Part shown: positions 55,048 to 63,658 of the stretch, one piece after another | Layout: each line of letters starts with the position of its first letter | Numbering within the stretch: position 1 is the first letter of the stretch | Assembly (NCBI RefSeq): GCF_900169365.1 | Contig: NZ_FXZH01000003.1 | Location: 124,001 to 188,000, forward strand | Reading direction: 5' to 3' | DNA length: 64,000 nucleotides | Origin: Brevibacterium sp. 239c | GTDB taxonomy: Bacteria > Actinomycetota > Actinomycetes > Actinomycetales > Brevibacteriaceae | Position numbers and translations under genes: made by a program | Notes under the pieces: model-generated | What the model was told of the DNA's origin: nothing | The model's database searches: none | Seen by the model: the letters and a program-made list of their open reading frames with translations, nothing else

Positions 55048-56085
55048 ATGTCCGATGACACCAGCCAGATGAACAGCTACGTGGCCAAGTGCGAGGATTT
55101 CGACCGGGACACGAACTACATCGAAGATCGGATCCTCGCCGACCCTGACTCGCACTGGCCGGTCGAGCCCGGTCGCTACAGGCTCATCGCTGCTCGCGCC
55201 TGTCCATGGGCCAACCGGACCATCATCGTCCGCAGGCTGCTGGGGCTCGAGGACGTCATCTCCATCGGAATGCCCGGACCTACGCACGATGCACGGTCCT
55301 GGACGTTCGACCTCGACCCCGGCGGAGTAGACCCGGTGCTGGGAATCGAACGCTTGCAGCAGGCGTTCTTCGCACGGTTCCCGGACTACCCGCGTGGAAT
55401 CACCGTCCCTGCCATTGTCGACATCGCCAGCGGAGTGGTCGTGACGAACGACTTCCCCCAGATCACTGAGGACTTCTCCACTCAGTGGACGCAGTATCAC
55501 AGAGATGGTGCCCCAGATCTCTGGCCCGAGGAGTCTCGGGAGGAGATGGAGAAGGTCATGCGCCTGATTTACACTGAGATCAACAACGGCGTCTATCGCT
55601 GTGGCTTCGCCGGCTCGCAGGAAGCCTACGAGGCTGCCTTCGACCGGCTGTTCACTGCCCTGGACACCATTGAGGAACGACTGAGCCACTCCCGATATCT
55701 CATGGGCGGTTCCATCACCGAGGCGGATGTCCGTCTGTTCACCACTCTGGTTCGCTTCGACCCGGTTTACTTCGGACACTTCAAATGCAATCGCCAGACG
55801 CTGCGCGACTTCGAGAATCTCTGGGCCTACGCCCGCGATCTCTACCAGACGCCGGGATTCGGCGACACTGTCGACTTCACTCAGATCAAACAGCACTATT
55901 ACATCGTCCATGTCGATGTGAACCCGACACAGATCGTTCCCCGAGGACCGGACCTCGCGGACTGGCTCTCACCTCATGGCCGAGAGGAGCTGGGCGGTTC
56001 GCCCTTCGGGGAGGGCACCGCCCCCGGGCCTGTCCGCGCCGGCGAAGAAGTTCCGAAAGAACATACTGCTGCAGCCTGGCTGTGA
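55048..56085 (+). CDS. Xi-class glutathione S-transferase-like protein (quinone reductase type)
   Basis: Protein of 345 aa in the Xi-class GST/ECM4 family, whose members reduce glutathionyl-hydroquinones using a Cys. The thioredoxin-like domain has the catalytic segment AARACPWANRTIIVRRLLG (Cys about residue 52) with VTNDFPQITEDF, and the helical domain has the family hallmark GGSITEADVRLFTTLVRFDPVYFGHFKCN. Actinobacteria use mycothiol instead of glutathione, so the thiol partner is likely mycothiol (inference). ATG follows GAAGGAGCAG. A TAGGCT at 54997-55002 could be its -10 box, giving a separate promoter from the ligase. Confidence 0.9.
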   Translation: MSDDTSQMNSYVAKCEDFDRDTNYIEDRILADPDSHWPVEPGRYRLIAARACPWANRTIIVRRLLGLEDVISIGMPGPTHDARSWTFDLDPGGVDPVLGIERLQQAFFARFPDYPRGITVPAIVDIASGVVVTNDFPQITEDFSTQWTQYHRDGAPDLWPEESREEMEKVMRLIYTEINNGVYRCGFAGSQEAYEAAFDRLFTALDTIEERLSHSRYLMGGSITEADVRLFTTLVRFDPVYFGHFKCNRQTLRDFENLWAYARDLYQTPGFGDTVDFTQIKQHYYIVHVDVNPTQIVPRGPDLADWLSPHGREELGGSPFGEGTAPGPVRAGEEVPKEHTAAAWL

Positions 56086-56180
56086 TGACACGGGCAGCGC
56101 GGTGACACTGACTCTGCAGTTACTCGGGCTCAGCAGCGACTCGAGCTCAGCAGCGACCTGCATTGATCCGAGCCGAAGGC

Positions 56181-56927
56181 TCAGTCCCCTGACAGACCGG
56201 CTGGGCCTTCGGTGCTATCGCGGGAGAATTCGGTTCGCCCGGCAGCCTTGGCCTTCCTGCGTTTGCGGATCTTGAACACGATCCACACTGCGACGAAGAC
56301 GAGCACAGCAACGATGACCAGCGTCTGGAAGTAGCCCGCGTAGGTTTCGACAATCGACCAGTTCTCACCGAGGTAGAAGCCAGCGACGATGAGGATGGTA
56401 TTCCAGATCGCGCTTCCGGCTGTGGTCAGAACCAGGAACTTGACGATCGACATGTTCCGCATGCCGGCGGGAATGGAGATCAGGGACCGGAAGATAGGGA
56501 CCATCCGTCCGAAGAACACAGCCTTATCACCGTGCTTGTCGAACCACCCAACCGTTTTGTGTACATCGTCGACGTCGACCAGCGGCATCTTCACGGCGAT
56601 CCGGGCTATGCGCTCAAGGCCGATCCATTTGCCCAGCGCCCACAAGATGACCGCGCCGACGACCGATCCCACGGTGGCGAGGACGATCGCCAGAACAATG
56701 CTCATGCTGCCCTGACTGGCGGTGAAGCCCGCCAGCGGCAGCACCAGCTCGCTGGGAATCGGCGGGAAGATGTTGTCCAAGAAGACCAAGAAGCCGACAC
56801 CGATCGGTCCCAGCGTCTCCATGAGCGTCACGGCCCAACCGGAGAACCCGCTGAGGTTGTCCGCTGCTGAGGAACCTGCGGACAACCTCAGATCAGCGCA
56901 CTGGACTGTCGAAAATAGTGTCGGCAT
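56181..56927 (-). CDS. DedA family membrane protein
   Basis: VTT/DedA-domain protein of 248 aa, a family linked to lipid flipping and envelope homeostasis. The motif FLDNIFPPIPSELVLPLAGF is near residue 46, the arginine-containing GRMVPIFRSLISIPAGMRNMS near residue 142, and membrane segments surround both. A basic C-terminal tail (KIRKRRKAKAAGRTEF) faces the cytoplasm. ATG 56927 has no Shine-Dalgarno; TAGACT (56935-56940) ends 7 nt before it. Convergent with the Xi-GST gene and divergent from the YihY gene. Confidence 0.92.
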   Translation of the reverse strand: MPTLFSTVQCADLRLSAGSSAADNLSGFSGWAVTLMETLGPIGVGFLVFLDNIFPPIPSELVLPLAGFTASQGSMSIVLAIVLATVGSVVGAVILWALGKWIGLERIARIAVKMPLVDVDDVHKTVGWFDKHGDKAVFFGRMVPIFRSLISIPAGMRNMSIVKFLVLTTAGSAIWNTILIVAGFYLGENWSIVETYAGYFQTLVIVAVLVFVAVWIVFKIRKRRKAKAAGRTEFSRDSTEGPAGLSGD

Positions 56928-56934
56928 GATCGAA

Positions 56935-56940
56935 AGTCTA
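56935..56940 (-). promoter_or_regulatory. Candidate -10 box TAGACT for dedA, leaderless spacing
   Basis: Reverse-strand TAGACT ends 7 nt before the ATG. No -35 is apparent at 16-18 nt. Confidence 0.5.
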
Positions 56941-57029
56941 GATTACAGGCGCGGCCCACCCCTTTCAGGGCGCTCACAGCGGCTAGTGTTGAAACAGACA
57001 CCTGCGGGTCAAGATCGAAGGAGCATGAA

Positions 57030-58082
57030 GTGGCACCAGCCAAAGTACTGGCCTCACGCAATACGGTCGCCGAAGTCGGCCACAATGCCATCACCCAGCC
57101 GGGACCCGCCCACCTGATGCGTGCCGTCAAACGTTTCGGCGAACGCCTGGGCAACCAATTCGGCGCGGCCATCACTTACTTCCTGGTTCTCGCGGTCATG
57201 CCGATCGCGATGTTCACCTTCGCAAGTCTCGGCTTCGTCCTCGACGTCGCCAAACCGGAGCTCCTCCCCGTCGTCGTTGAGCAGATCGAAAAGCAGGTCG
57301 GCGGAAATTCGTCTCTGACGGAACAGCTTGAGAGCTTCCTCACCAGCTGGCAGTCGGTCGGAATCATCGCCATCCTCGCCGCTCTCTATACCGGGCAGGG
57401 ATTCATCGGCAACCTCGGTGCCGCTGTGAGAGCACAGCTGCATGCAGATTTCGACGATGTCGTTCCCAACCAGTCCTTCGTCAAGAAGATCCTCAACAAT
57501 GTTGTGACACTCCTGGGACTCATCATCGGCCTGCTGCTCACAGTGGCCCTGACAGTCATCGGCACCGGATTGGGATCGGCCATCAGCGAGGCACTTCACC
57601 TCGGCGGATTCGCTTCGGTGGTACTGCGCGTGGTGCCGTTCATCATCACGTTGGGCGCCGCGTGGCTGATCTTCATGTTTCTCTTCACCATGTTGCCCGA
57701 TCACCCGGTGGGCAAGAGAGCCAAGATCAGGGGCTCACTCATCGGCGCCGTGGCTTTCACCGTCCTCATCAACCTCGCGACAGTCCTCGTCGACGTCTTC
57801 TCCGGCAACAAAGCCGCCGGCGTGTTCGGATCGATCATCGCGATCATGCTGACAATGAATATCTTTGCTCGTATCATCCTCTTCGTTGCGGCCTGGATCG
57901 GAACCGCGAGTCCGCCTCGGCCACGGAAGGAGGACTCCCCCGAATACCGCTTGGTCGAACCCCAGGTTCAGATCCAGAGCCTCGGTGCGCTGTTGGCCGG
58001 AGCCGGCATCATCGCGCTCACGCTGCTCGGATTCCGTCGACTCGATGAACACCAGACGAATCGCGAGCAGACAACCCGTTAG
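57030..58082 (+). CDS. YihY/BrkB family membrane protein
   Basis: Polytopic protein of 350 aa with about six membrane helices; formerly called 'ribonuclease BN', but no nuclease activity is expected. Typical segments are ITYFLVLAVMPIAMFTFASLGF, ALYTGQGFIGNLGAAVRAQLHADF and LGAAWLIFMFLFTMLPDHPVGKRAKIRGSLIGAVAF. Function uncertain. GTG 57030 follows GAAGGAG; the ATG at 57025 is out of frame. Followed by the GAPDH gene 41 bp downstream, which has its own TAGACT and ribosome-binding site. Confidence 0.9.
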   Translation: MAPAKVLASRNTVAEVGHNAITQPGPAHLMRAVKRFGERLGNQFGAAITYFLVLAVMPIAMFTFASLGFVLDVAKPELLPVVVEQIEKQVGGNSSLTEQLESFLTSWQSVGIIAILAALYTGQGFIGNLGAAVRAQLHADFDDVVPNQSFVKKILNNVVTLLGLIIGLLLTVALTVIGTGLGSAISEALHLGGFASVVLRVVPFIITLGAAWLIFMFLFTMLPDHPVGKRAKIRGSLIGAVAFTVLINLATVLVDVFSGNKAAGVFGSIIAIMLTMNIFARIILFVAAWIGTASPPRPRKEDSPEYRLVEPQVQIQSLGALLAGAGIIALTLLGFRRLDEHQTNREQTTR

Positions 58083-58085
58083 ACT
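58080..58085 (+). promoter_or_regulatory. Candidate -10 box TAGACT for the GAPDH gene
   Basis: TAGACT overlaps the last codon of the YihY gene, about 38 nt before the TTG start. It would give a 30-nt leader carrying the GGAGA ribosome-binding site. Confidence 0.4.
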
Positions 58086-58123
58086 AGGCGAGAATTCGCT
58101 AACTGACCGAGGAGACACGACCT

Positions 58124-59551
58124 TTGACTGATGCAACGACGGCTCGCCTGAACGAATGGGCGAACAAGCAGACTGCCGCCGAAGAACTCATTCCACTGAC
58201 CGGACGTCTGTACCGAGAGAACGACGTCCTCCTGACGCTGTTCGGCCGGTCACTGCTGAATAAGTCAGTGACCGGGATGATCAAGGCACACCGATATGCC
58301 CGCCACTTCCTCGGCGAGGATCTCGACATCGAGGTGACGCTGGAGATCGTTCGAGCACTGTCCGAGCTTGATCTCGGGCCCACCCGCATCGACCTGGGCC
58401 GCCTCATCCAGAAGCAGCAGCAACAGTCGGACTCCATTGAGAGCTTCCTCTCCACGGAACTCGCATCAGTTGCCGGCGGCAATGGCGAAGAAGGCGCCGT
58501 ACGCGACGTCGTTCTCTACGGCTTCGGACGCATCGGTCGCCTGCTGGCCCGCATCCTCATCGATCGCGCCGGCGGCACCGGAATGCGTCTGCGTGCGATC
58601 GTTGTCCGCAAGGGCAGCGATGATGACATCGTCAAGCGCGCTTCGCTCCTGCGACGTGACTCGGTGCACGGCAACTTCGACGGCAGCATCGTCGTCGATG
58701 AAGAGGCCAATACGATCCAGGCCAATGGCACCCTGATCCAGGTCATCTACTCCAACGATCCTTCACAGGTCGACTACACCGAATACGGAATCAACGATGC
58801 CGTCATCGTCGACAACACCGGCATCTGGCGTGACGAGGAGAGCCTGTCCAAGCACTTGGCCTGCCCCGGCGCATCGAAGGTCCTTCTCACTGCCCCGGGC
58901 AAGGGCGAGGTCAAGAACATCGTCTACGGAGTCAACGACGCGGCCATCCTCGACGAGGACACGATCATGTCAGCGGCTTCGTGCACCACGAACGCGATCA
59001 CACCGGTACTCAAGGCCCTGCATGACAAGTACGGGGTCCGCAACGGTCACGTCGAGACGGTGCACTCGTTCACCAACGACCAGAACCTCATCGACAACTT
59101 CCACAAGGGTTCCCGTCGTGGTCGCGCTGCCGGCCTCAACATGGTCCTGACGGAAACCGGTGCTGCCAAGGCTGTGGCGAAGGCTCTACCTGAGCTCAAG
59201 GGCAAGCTATCTGGCAACGCGATCCGCGTTCCCACGCCGAACGTGTCGATGGCGATTCTCAACCTCAACCTTGAGAAGTCTACGAGCGTCGATGAACTCA
59301 ACGCGTTCCTCCGCGACACTTCGATGAATTCGGAGCTGCGCAACCAGATCGACTACGTCTCCTCCCCCGAGCTGGTCTCCAGTGACCTGGTCGGTTCGAA
59401 GCGCGCCGGAGTCGTCGATGGCCTAGCCACAATCGTCGACGAGGATCGTGTCGTCGTCTATGTCTGGTATGACAACGAGTTCGGATACAGCTGCCAGGTC
59501 ATTCGCTGTGTGGCGAAGATGGCTGGGGTCGACGTCCCCGCCTTTCCCTGA
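58124..59551 (+). CDS. gap: Glyceraldehyde-3-phosphate dehydrogenase, long form
   Basis: GAPDH of 475 aa, longer than the usual about 335. An N-terminal helical extension of about 125 residues precedes the Rossmann domain (YGFGRIGRLLARILIDR at about 132). The catalytic Cys is residue 287 in AASCTTNAITPVL. The end of the second strand, usually VND with the NAD-specific Asp, reads IVVRKGSDDD, which suggests NADP can be accepted. This matches the long GapX/GapB type of Corynebacterium, used in gluconeogenesis rather than glycolysis. TTG start with GGAGA nine nt upstream. Followed by a strong terminator. Confidence 0.92.
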   Translation: MTDATTARLNEWANKQTAAEELIPLTGRLYRENDVLLTLFGRSLLNKSVTGMIKAHRYARHFLGEDLDIEVTLEIVRALSELDLGPTRIDLGRLIQKQQQQSDSIESFLSTELASVAGGNGEEGAVRDVVLYGFGRIGRLLARILIDRAGGTGMRLRAIVVRKGSDDDIVKRASLLRRDSVHGNFDGSIVVDEEANTIQANGTLIQVIYSNDPSQVDYTEYGINDAVIVDNTGIWRDEESLSKHLACPGASKVLLTAPGKGEVKNIVYGVNDAAILDEDTIMSAASCTTNAITPVLKALHDKYGVRNGHVETVHSFTNDQNLIDNFHKGSRRGRAAGLNMVLTETGAAKAVAKALPELKGKLSGNAIRVPTPNVSMAILNLNLEKSTSVDELNAFLRDTSMNSELRNQIDYVSSPELVSSDLVGSKRAGVVDGLATIVDEDRVVVYVWYDNEFGYSCQVIRCVAKMAGVDVPAFP

Positions 59552-59605
59552 CCTGATCGGTTCGATCCTCTGATCTGACCGCGTCGATCCTCCGATCGAA
59601 TACAC

Positions 59606-59639
59606 AAGCGCCCGCAGCCTCATTCGGCTGCGGGCGCTT
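59606..59639. terminator. Terminator after the GAPDH gene
   Basis: Perfect 14-bp stem AAGCGCCCGCAGCC (59606-59619) with GGCTGCGGGCGCTT (59626-59639) and a six-base loop. It separates the rightward GAPDH gene from the leftward operon. Confidence 0.9.
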
Positions 59640-59695
59640 CGTTGTCTCCGCACAGACAGTAGGTTGTGCCTACGCCAGTTGGTCGGTGAACCTGT

Positions 59696-60301
59696 TCAGG
59701 CTCGGTTTCTGCCGTGGCCTGCCCCATCGCCCTCGACCGCGTCGTGGAGCCAAATCGGGGTGTAGGTGCGGAACCGGTTGGCCAGATCGTCGTCGCTGTC
59801 GAGCATCACAGCGAAACGATCGTCGGCACTTGAGAGTTCGTTGGCCCAAATGGGTCCCAGGCAGGCGAGAATGGCACATGCCAGGACGACTGCGACTGCC
59901 AGGATCGGCGTCATCGAGTACAGCATCCATCCGAACAGAAGACCGAGTACGGCGAAGGCGATGGCAACGGCCATTCCCGCATTGCGGGTTCTCGGGGCGC
60001 GGGCCCGGGCCGGCCTGGCGGAGGCAACCGAATCCAAGACATCACGATTGATCCTCGTCCATGCGATGATCGCGCCGAGTGCACACACGATTCCGATCAT
60101 GATGAGGCTGAACGCGGAGAACAGCAGAACCGTGTCCACTCGAGTCCCCTGCGCCTGCATCGCCGCACCGAGTCCGGCCACGAGCATGGCGAGAGCCAGC
60201 ACGAGCATGCTCAGCAGTCGCGCCCTGCGCACCGCGATGAGTTCGCTGACAACCTGAGCCAGGAACGCCCGCTGGGCAACATCGTCTGACTTTTCGGTCA
60301 T
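59696..60301 (-). CDS. Hypothetical membrane protein, last gene of the tetR operon
   Basis: Protein of 201 aa with four predicted membrane helices: LLSMLVLALAMLVAGLGAAM, TVLLFSAFSLIMIGIVCALGAIIAW, GMAVAIAFAVLGLLFGWMLY and AVAVVLACAILACLGPIW. The middle loop is Ala/Arg-rich (ARPARARAPRTRNAG). I recognise no domain. The ATG overlaps the stop of the dehydrogenase (ATGA), so it is coupled to that gene. Function unknown. Confidence 0.82.
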   Translation of the reverse strand: MTEKSDDVAQRAFLAQVVSELIAVRRARLLSMLVLALAMLVAGLGAAMQAQGTRVDTVLLFSAFSLIMIGIVCALGAIIAWTRINRDVLDSVASARPARARAPRTRNAGMAVAIAFAVLGLLFGWMLYSMTPILAVAVVLACAILACLGPIWANELSSADDRFAVMLDSDDDLANRFRTYTPIWLHDAVEGDGAGHGRNRA

Positions 60302-61263
60302 CGGACGTAGCCCGCCGCCTTGTCAACCGTGTGTGGGAACGTCTCACCTGCCGTGTACTTCTCGAACAGGTCGACGAATTGCTTGGCCAAACGCATGCGC
60401 CACCCATCGGTGTCCCCGCTCATGTGCGGGGTGACGATGACGTTGTCCATCTGCCACAAGGGGTGCTCAGCAGGCAGCGGCTCTTCGTCGAAGACGTCGA
60501 GGCCGGCCCCGGAGATTTCGCCGGTTTCGAGTGCATTCACGAGGTCGGAGGTGACGACACCCTCACCTCGGCCGACATTGACGAAGTAAGCGTTCGGATC
60601 CATGGCGGCGAACACCTCGGCGTCGATGAGGTTCTTCGTCTTATCCGTCAGCGGTGCAATGTTGATCACCCAGTCCACACCGGACAGATGAGAACTCAGC
60701 TGTGCCGAGTCGATGACGGTCCCGAAGTCCGCGTCTCCGCTCCGTGCGTGACTGCCTGCCCCGGTGACGTTGACGTCGAGGGCCCTGAGGACTCTGGCGA
60801 TCTCCCGGCCGATCGAACCGGTGCCGACGATCATGGCCTGTGATCCGGCAAGATTCTTCGTCGAGCGCCGGTTCCACACGGACTCGCGCTGGTCCGCAAG
60901 CGACCCCAGAGAGTTCTTCGCATGGATGAGAATGTAGTTGAGCACGAATTCCGCGATCGGCCGATCGAAGATTCCCCGTGCATTCGTGACCACAACGTCC
61001 GAGGCGGAGAGTTCATCGAACAGCAGCGAGTCAACACCTGCTGCGGCCGCGTGGATCCATTTCAGCATGTCGGCGCGTGCGAATTCGCTGCGCAGCGCCT
61101 TTGAGAAGAAATCCCAGAGAAGGAGGACATCGGTGCCGGGCAGCGAGGAGCCCAGATCCTGGGCCTCGACGATCCGAAGCTCGATGCCCTCCCTCCGACC
61201 GAGGTCAGTGAGCTGGTCGGGAATCTCTGTCCCGGGGGCGTTGAGTATTGTCAGTACCGTCAT
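60298..61263 (-). CDS. D-2-hydroxyacid dehydrogenase family protein
   Basis: NAD(P)-dependent oxidoreductase of 321 aa. The dinucleotide fold is AMIVGTGSIGREIARVLRAL, and the catalytic Arg (NVGRGEGVV), Glu (LDVFDEEPLP) and His (VTPHMSGDT) are all present. Substrate unknown; relatives include glyoxylate/hydroxypyruvate and phosphoglycerate dehydrogenases. ATG 61263 follows AAGGAG and lies inside the 3' end of the efflux pump gene, giving a 59-bp overlap. Confidence 0.9.
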   Translation of the reverse strand: MTVLTILNAPGTEIPDQLTDLGRREGIELRIVEAQDLGSSLPGTDVLLLWDFFSKALRSEFARADMLKWIHAAAAGVDSLLFDELSASDVVVTNARGIFDRPIAEFVLNYILIHAKNSLGSLADQRESVWNRRSTKNLAGSQAMIVGTGSIGREIARVLRALDVNVTGAGSHARSGDADFGTVIDSAQLSSHLSGVDWVINIAPLTDKTKNLIDAEVFAAMDPNAYFVNVGRGEGVVTSDLVNALETGEISGAGLDVFDEEPLPAEHPLWQMDNVIVTPHMSGDTDGWRMRLAKQFVDLFEKYTAGETFPHTVDKAAGYVR

Positions 61264-62986
61264 GAGTCGACTCCTTCAGCCTAGCCTTCTCAGCCAGACT
61301 ATCGGATGAGTCGGTGTCAGCAGCGGAAGCATCGTTGAGACTCTCAGACGTTTCTGCCCCGACTGTGACGAGTTCGCGTATCGCAGGGTCAGCCTTGAGC
61401 GTCTGCGCCAGCGGAGTGTTGGGCAGGAAGCACAGGAAGATGAATCCGAGGACCGCCAGAGGCGCGACCCACAGGAACAGCGGCACCAGAGCATCGTTAT
61501 ATGAGGTGATGATGAGGGAGTGCAGCGGCTCGGGCAGATTGGACACGATCTCGGGCGTCAGCCCGGTCGAGGAGACCTTGGGCAGCGGCTGCGAGGGTGC
61601 GGCTTTGGCCAGCTCGCCCATCCCGTCCTTGATGTTGTCCATGAGGCGCTGTGTGAACACAGACCCGATGAAGGCCATGCCCAGCGTCGCTCCGACCTGC
61701 CGGAAATAGTTGTTCGATGCTGTCGCTGTTCCGACCATAGCAACGGGGAATGCGTTCTGGACGACGAGGACGAGGGTCTGCATACTCAGGCCCAGGCCGA
61801 GCCCCAGCAGCGCCAGGCACCCCATCGTCTCCCAGGCCGCGCTGTCGGCCTTGAGCTGCGAGAGCAGAACCAGCGATGCCGCCATGATGAGCACGCCCAT
61901 CAGCGGGTACTTCTTGTATTTGCCTGTGCGGGAGACGACGAAGCCGATGAGGGTGGAGGAGATGAGCATCGTACCCATCATCGGAACCATCATCAGGCCT
62001 GCGACTGTGGCGTCGATACCGTGGACCATCTGGAGATAGGTGGGCATATAGGACAGGACACCGAACATTCCGACACCGATGAAGAGGCCGGCAATGGTGC
62101 ACAGCAGGAAGTCGCGGTTCTTGAACAGGAACATCGGAATGACCGGCTCACTGACCTTGAGTTCGACGAAGATGAATCCGGCAATGGCGAGGACTCCGAC
62201 GACGATGAGTCCGTTGATCTGCCATGAGCCCCATTCGTAGTCGTGGCCGCCCCAGGCGGAAACGAGGACTATGCAGGAGGTGACGATCGAGATCAGAGCC
62301 ATCCCCACAAAGTCGACCTTCGGGCGGTGTCCGCTGGTGTGCTTGGGCACTTTGAGGAAGATCGCGGCAGCGATGAGAGCAATGATGCCAAGGGGAAAGT
62401 TGATGGCGAAGGCCCAGCGCCAGCCGGGTCCTTCGGTCAGCCAGCCGCCGATGAGCGGACCGGCAACGGAGGACACGGCGAAGGCGGAACCCATGATGCC
62501 CATGTACTTTCCGCGCTCACGAGCCGGGACCACAGAGGCGATGATCGACTGGGAGAGGATCATCATGCCGCCACCTCCGATGCCCTGGAGAACACGACCG
62601 AAGATGAGCATCGACATGTCGCCCGCGATTAGCGCGAAGACCGACCCCAGCAGGAAGCAGCAGATCGCGAACATGAAGAGGGGCTTGCGACCGAACAGGT
62701 CTCCCACCTTGCCGTAGATAGGCATCATGATCGTCGACGCGAGCATGAACGCTGTGGACACCCACAGCATCTGGTCGACGCCGTCGAGTTCGCCCACGAT
62801 CGTCGGCAGAGCGGTTGCCAGCACGGTCTGGTTGAGGGAGAACATGAACATGGCGATCATCAGACCCACGAAGAGCAGGATGATCGCAGATGTCTTCATC
62901 GGCTCGGTATCGTCGTGGTCTTGCACGGTTTGGGTCATTTCCCCAGTCCTCGGTCCTTGGTTACTTCTCATCACAGCCTTTGTCAT
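61205..62986 (-). CDS. DHA2 family MFS multidrug transporter
   Basis: Proton-driven drug exporter of the EmrB/QacA type, 593 aa, with about 14 membrane segments. Motif A is GKVGDLFGRKPL; the antiporter motif C is visible in FAVSSVAGPLIGGWLTEGPGWRWAFAINFPLG. A hydrophilic C-terminal tail of about 70 residues (DSSDSLAEKARLKESTHDG) extends past the last helix. The ATG at 62986 overlaps the tetR stop (ATGA); later ATGs at 62971 and 62938 are possible. Regulation by the adjacent TetR protein is very likely. Confidence 0.93.
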   Translation of the reverse strand: MTKAVMRSNQGPRTGEMTQTVQDHDDTEPMKTSAIILLFVGLMIAMFMFSLNQTVLATALPTIVGELDGVDQMLWVSTAFMLASTIMMPIYGKVGDLFGRKPLFMFAICCFLLGSVFALIAGDMSMLIFGRVLQGIGGGGMMILSQSIIASVVPARERGKYMGIMGSAFAVSSVAGPLIGGWLTEGPGWRWAFAINFPLGIIALIAAAIFLKVPKHTSGHRPKVDFVGMALISIVTSCIVLVSAWGGHDYEWGSWQINGLIVVGVLAIAGFIFVELKVSEPVIPMFLFKNRDFLLCTIAGLFIGVGMFGVLSYMPTYLQMVHGIDATVAGLMMVPMMGTMLISSTLIGFVVSRTGKYKKYPLMGVLIMAASLVLLSQLKADSAAWETMGCLALLGLGLGLSMQTLVLVVQNAFPVAMVGTATASNNYFRQVGATLGMAFIGSVFTQRLMDNIKDGMGELAKAAPSQPLPKVSSTGLTPEIVSNLPEPLHSLIITSYNDALVPLFLWVAPLAVLGFIFLCFLPNTPLAQTLKADPAIRELVTVGAETSESLNDASAADTDSSDSLAEKARLKESTHDGTDNTQRPRDRDSRPAH

Positions 62987-63621
62987 AGTCGGTTCAGAAC
63001 CTTGAGGAAGAGCCCCAGTGATTCTTCGTAGATTTCTTTGGTGCCACCCTTTTCGTCCACGAGCTCAGGCGATCGTTTGAGCCTCTGGCCCGCGTGGTTC
63101 AGCGGCACTCTGCATAGTTGGGTGAGCATCCTGGCACTGCGCCAGGCCGATTCCTCCGAGGAGAACTCCTGGCCCAGGAAGCGCAGGCGGGCGAGCACAT
63201 GCTCTGCCACCAGCTCTTCGAGTGCCTCGGCACGGTCGAACCGTTTGCTGACCAGCTCCGGGTATCGAGCAAACAGCGTTCTCCGCCGCGCGGGCATAGC
63301 GGGGTCGACGGACCCCATCAGCAGCGCTTCGCGCACGAATCGGGACGTGTCTGCAGCTAGGTCTTCGATTCCGGTTTCGGAGTGGACGTAGGCATCGACG
63401 ACGTGTTCATCGATATTGGACTCATCGAGTCCGACGATCGCGTCTTCCTTCGTCGCGTAGTAATTGAAGAAGGTGCGTGTTGACACGCCCACGTCTGCAG
63501 CGATGCTCGCGACAGTTGCACACTCGAGACCGTCGGCGAGGACCCTCGTGATCGCAGCCTCATGCAGCGCGTGTCGTGTCAGACGCGCTTTTCTGGAGCG
63601 GAGGGATTCGGTTTCGGTCAT
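62983..63621 (-). CDS. TetR family transcriptional regulator
   Basis: One-component repressor of 212 aa. The N-terminal helix-turn-helix reads LTRHALHEAAITRVLADGLECATVASIAADVGVSTRTFFNYYATKEDAIVG. The C-terminal ligand domain is AcrR-type and divergent. ATG 63621 begins the homology; an upstream start at 63663 would run into the operator. No ribosome-binding site is evident. Two TTGCA/TGCAA-based dyads lie just upstream, so it probably represses itself and the efflux pump behind it. Confidence 0.92.
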   Translation of the reverse strand: MTETESLRSRKARLTRHALHEAAITRVLADGLECATVASIAADVGVSTRTFFNYYATKEDAIVGLDESNIDEHVVDAYVHSETGIEDLAADTSRFVREALLMGSVDPAMPARRRTLFARYPELVSKRFDRAEALEELVAEHVLARLRFLGQEFSSEESAWRSARMLTQLCRVPLNHAGQRLKRSPELVDEKGGTKEIYEESLGLFLKVLNRL

Positions 63622-63631
63622 GAGAATATTT

Positions 63632-63646
63632 TTGCATCTCATGCAA
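63632..63646. promoter_or_regulatory. Candidate TetR operator 1, TTGCAT-ctc-ATGCAA
   Basis: Perfect palindrome of 6-bp arms around 3 nt, centred 18 nt upstream of the tetR ATG. A typical position for autorepression. Confidence 0.65.
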
Positions 63647-63658
63647 CTTTTCACCAAC

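Noticed and set aside
56173-56212. CCGAAGGC / GCCTTCGG inverted repeat near the dedA stop
   Set aside because: The loop is about 24 nt and one arm lies inside the dedA coding sequence, so a terminator call is weak.
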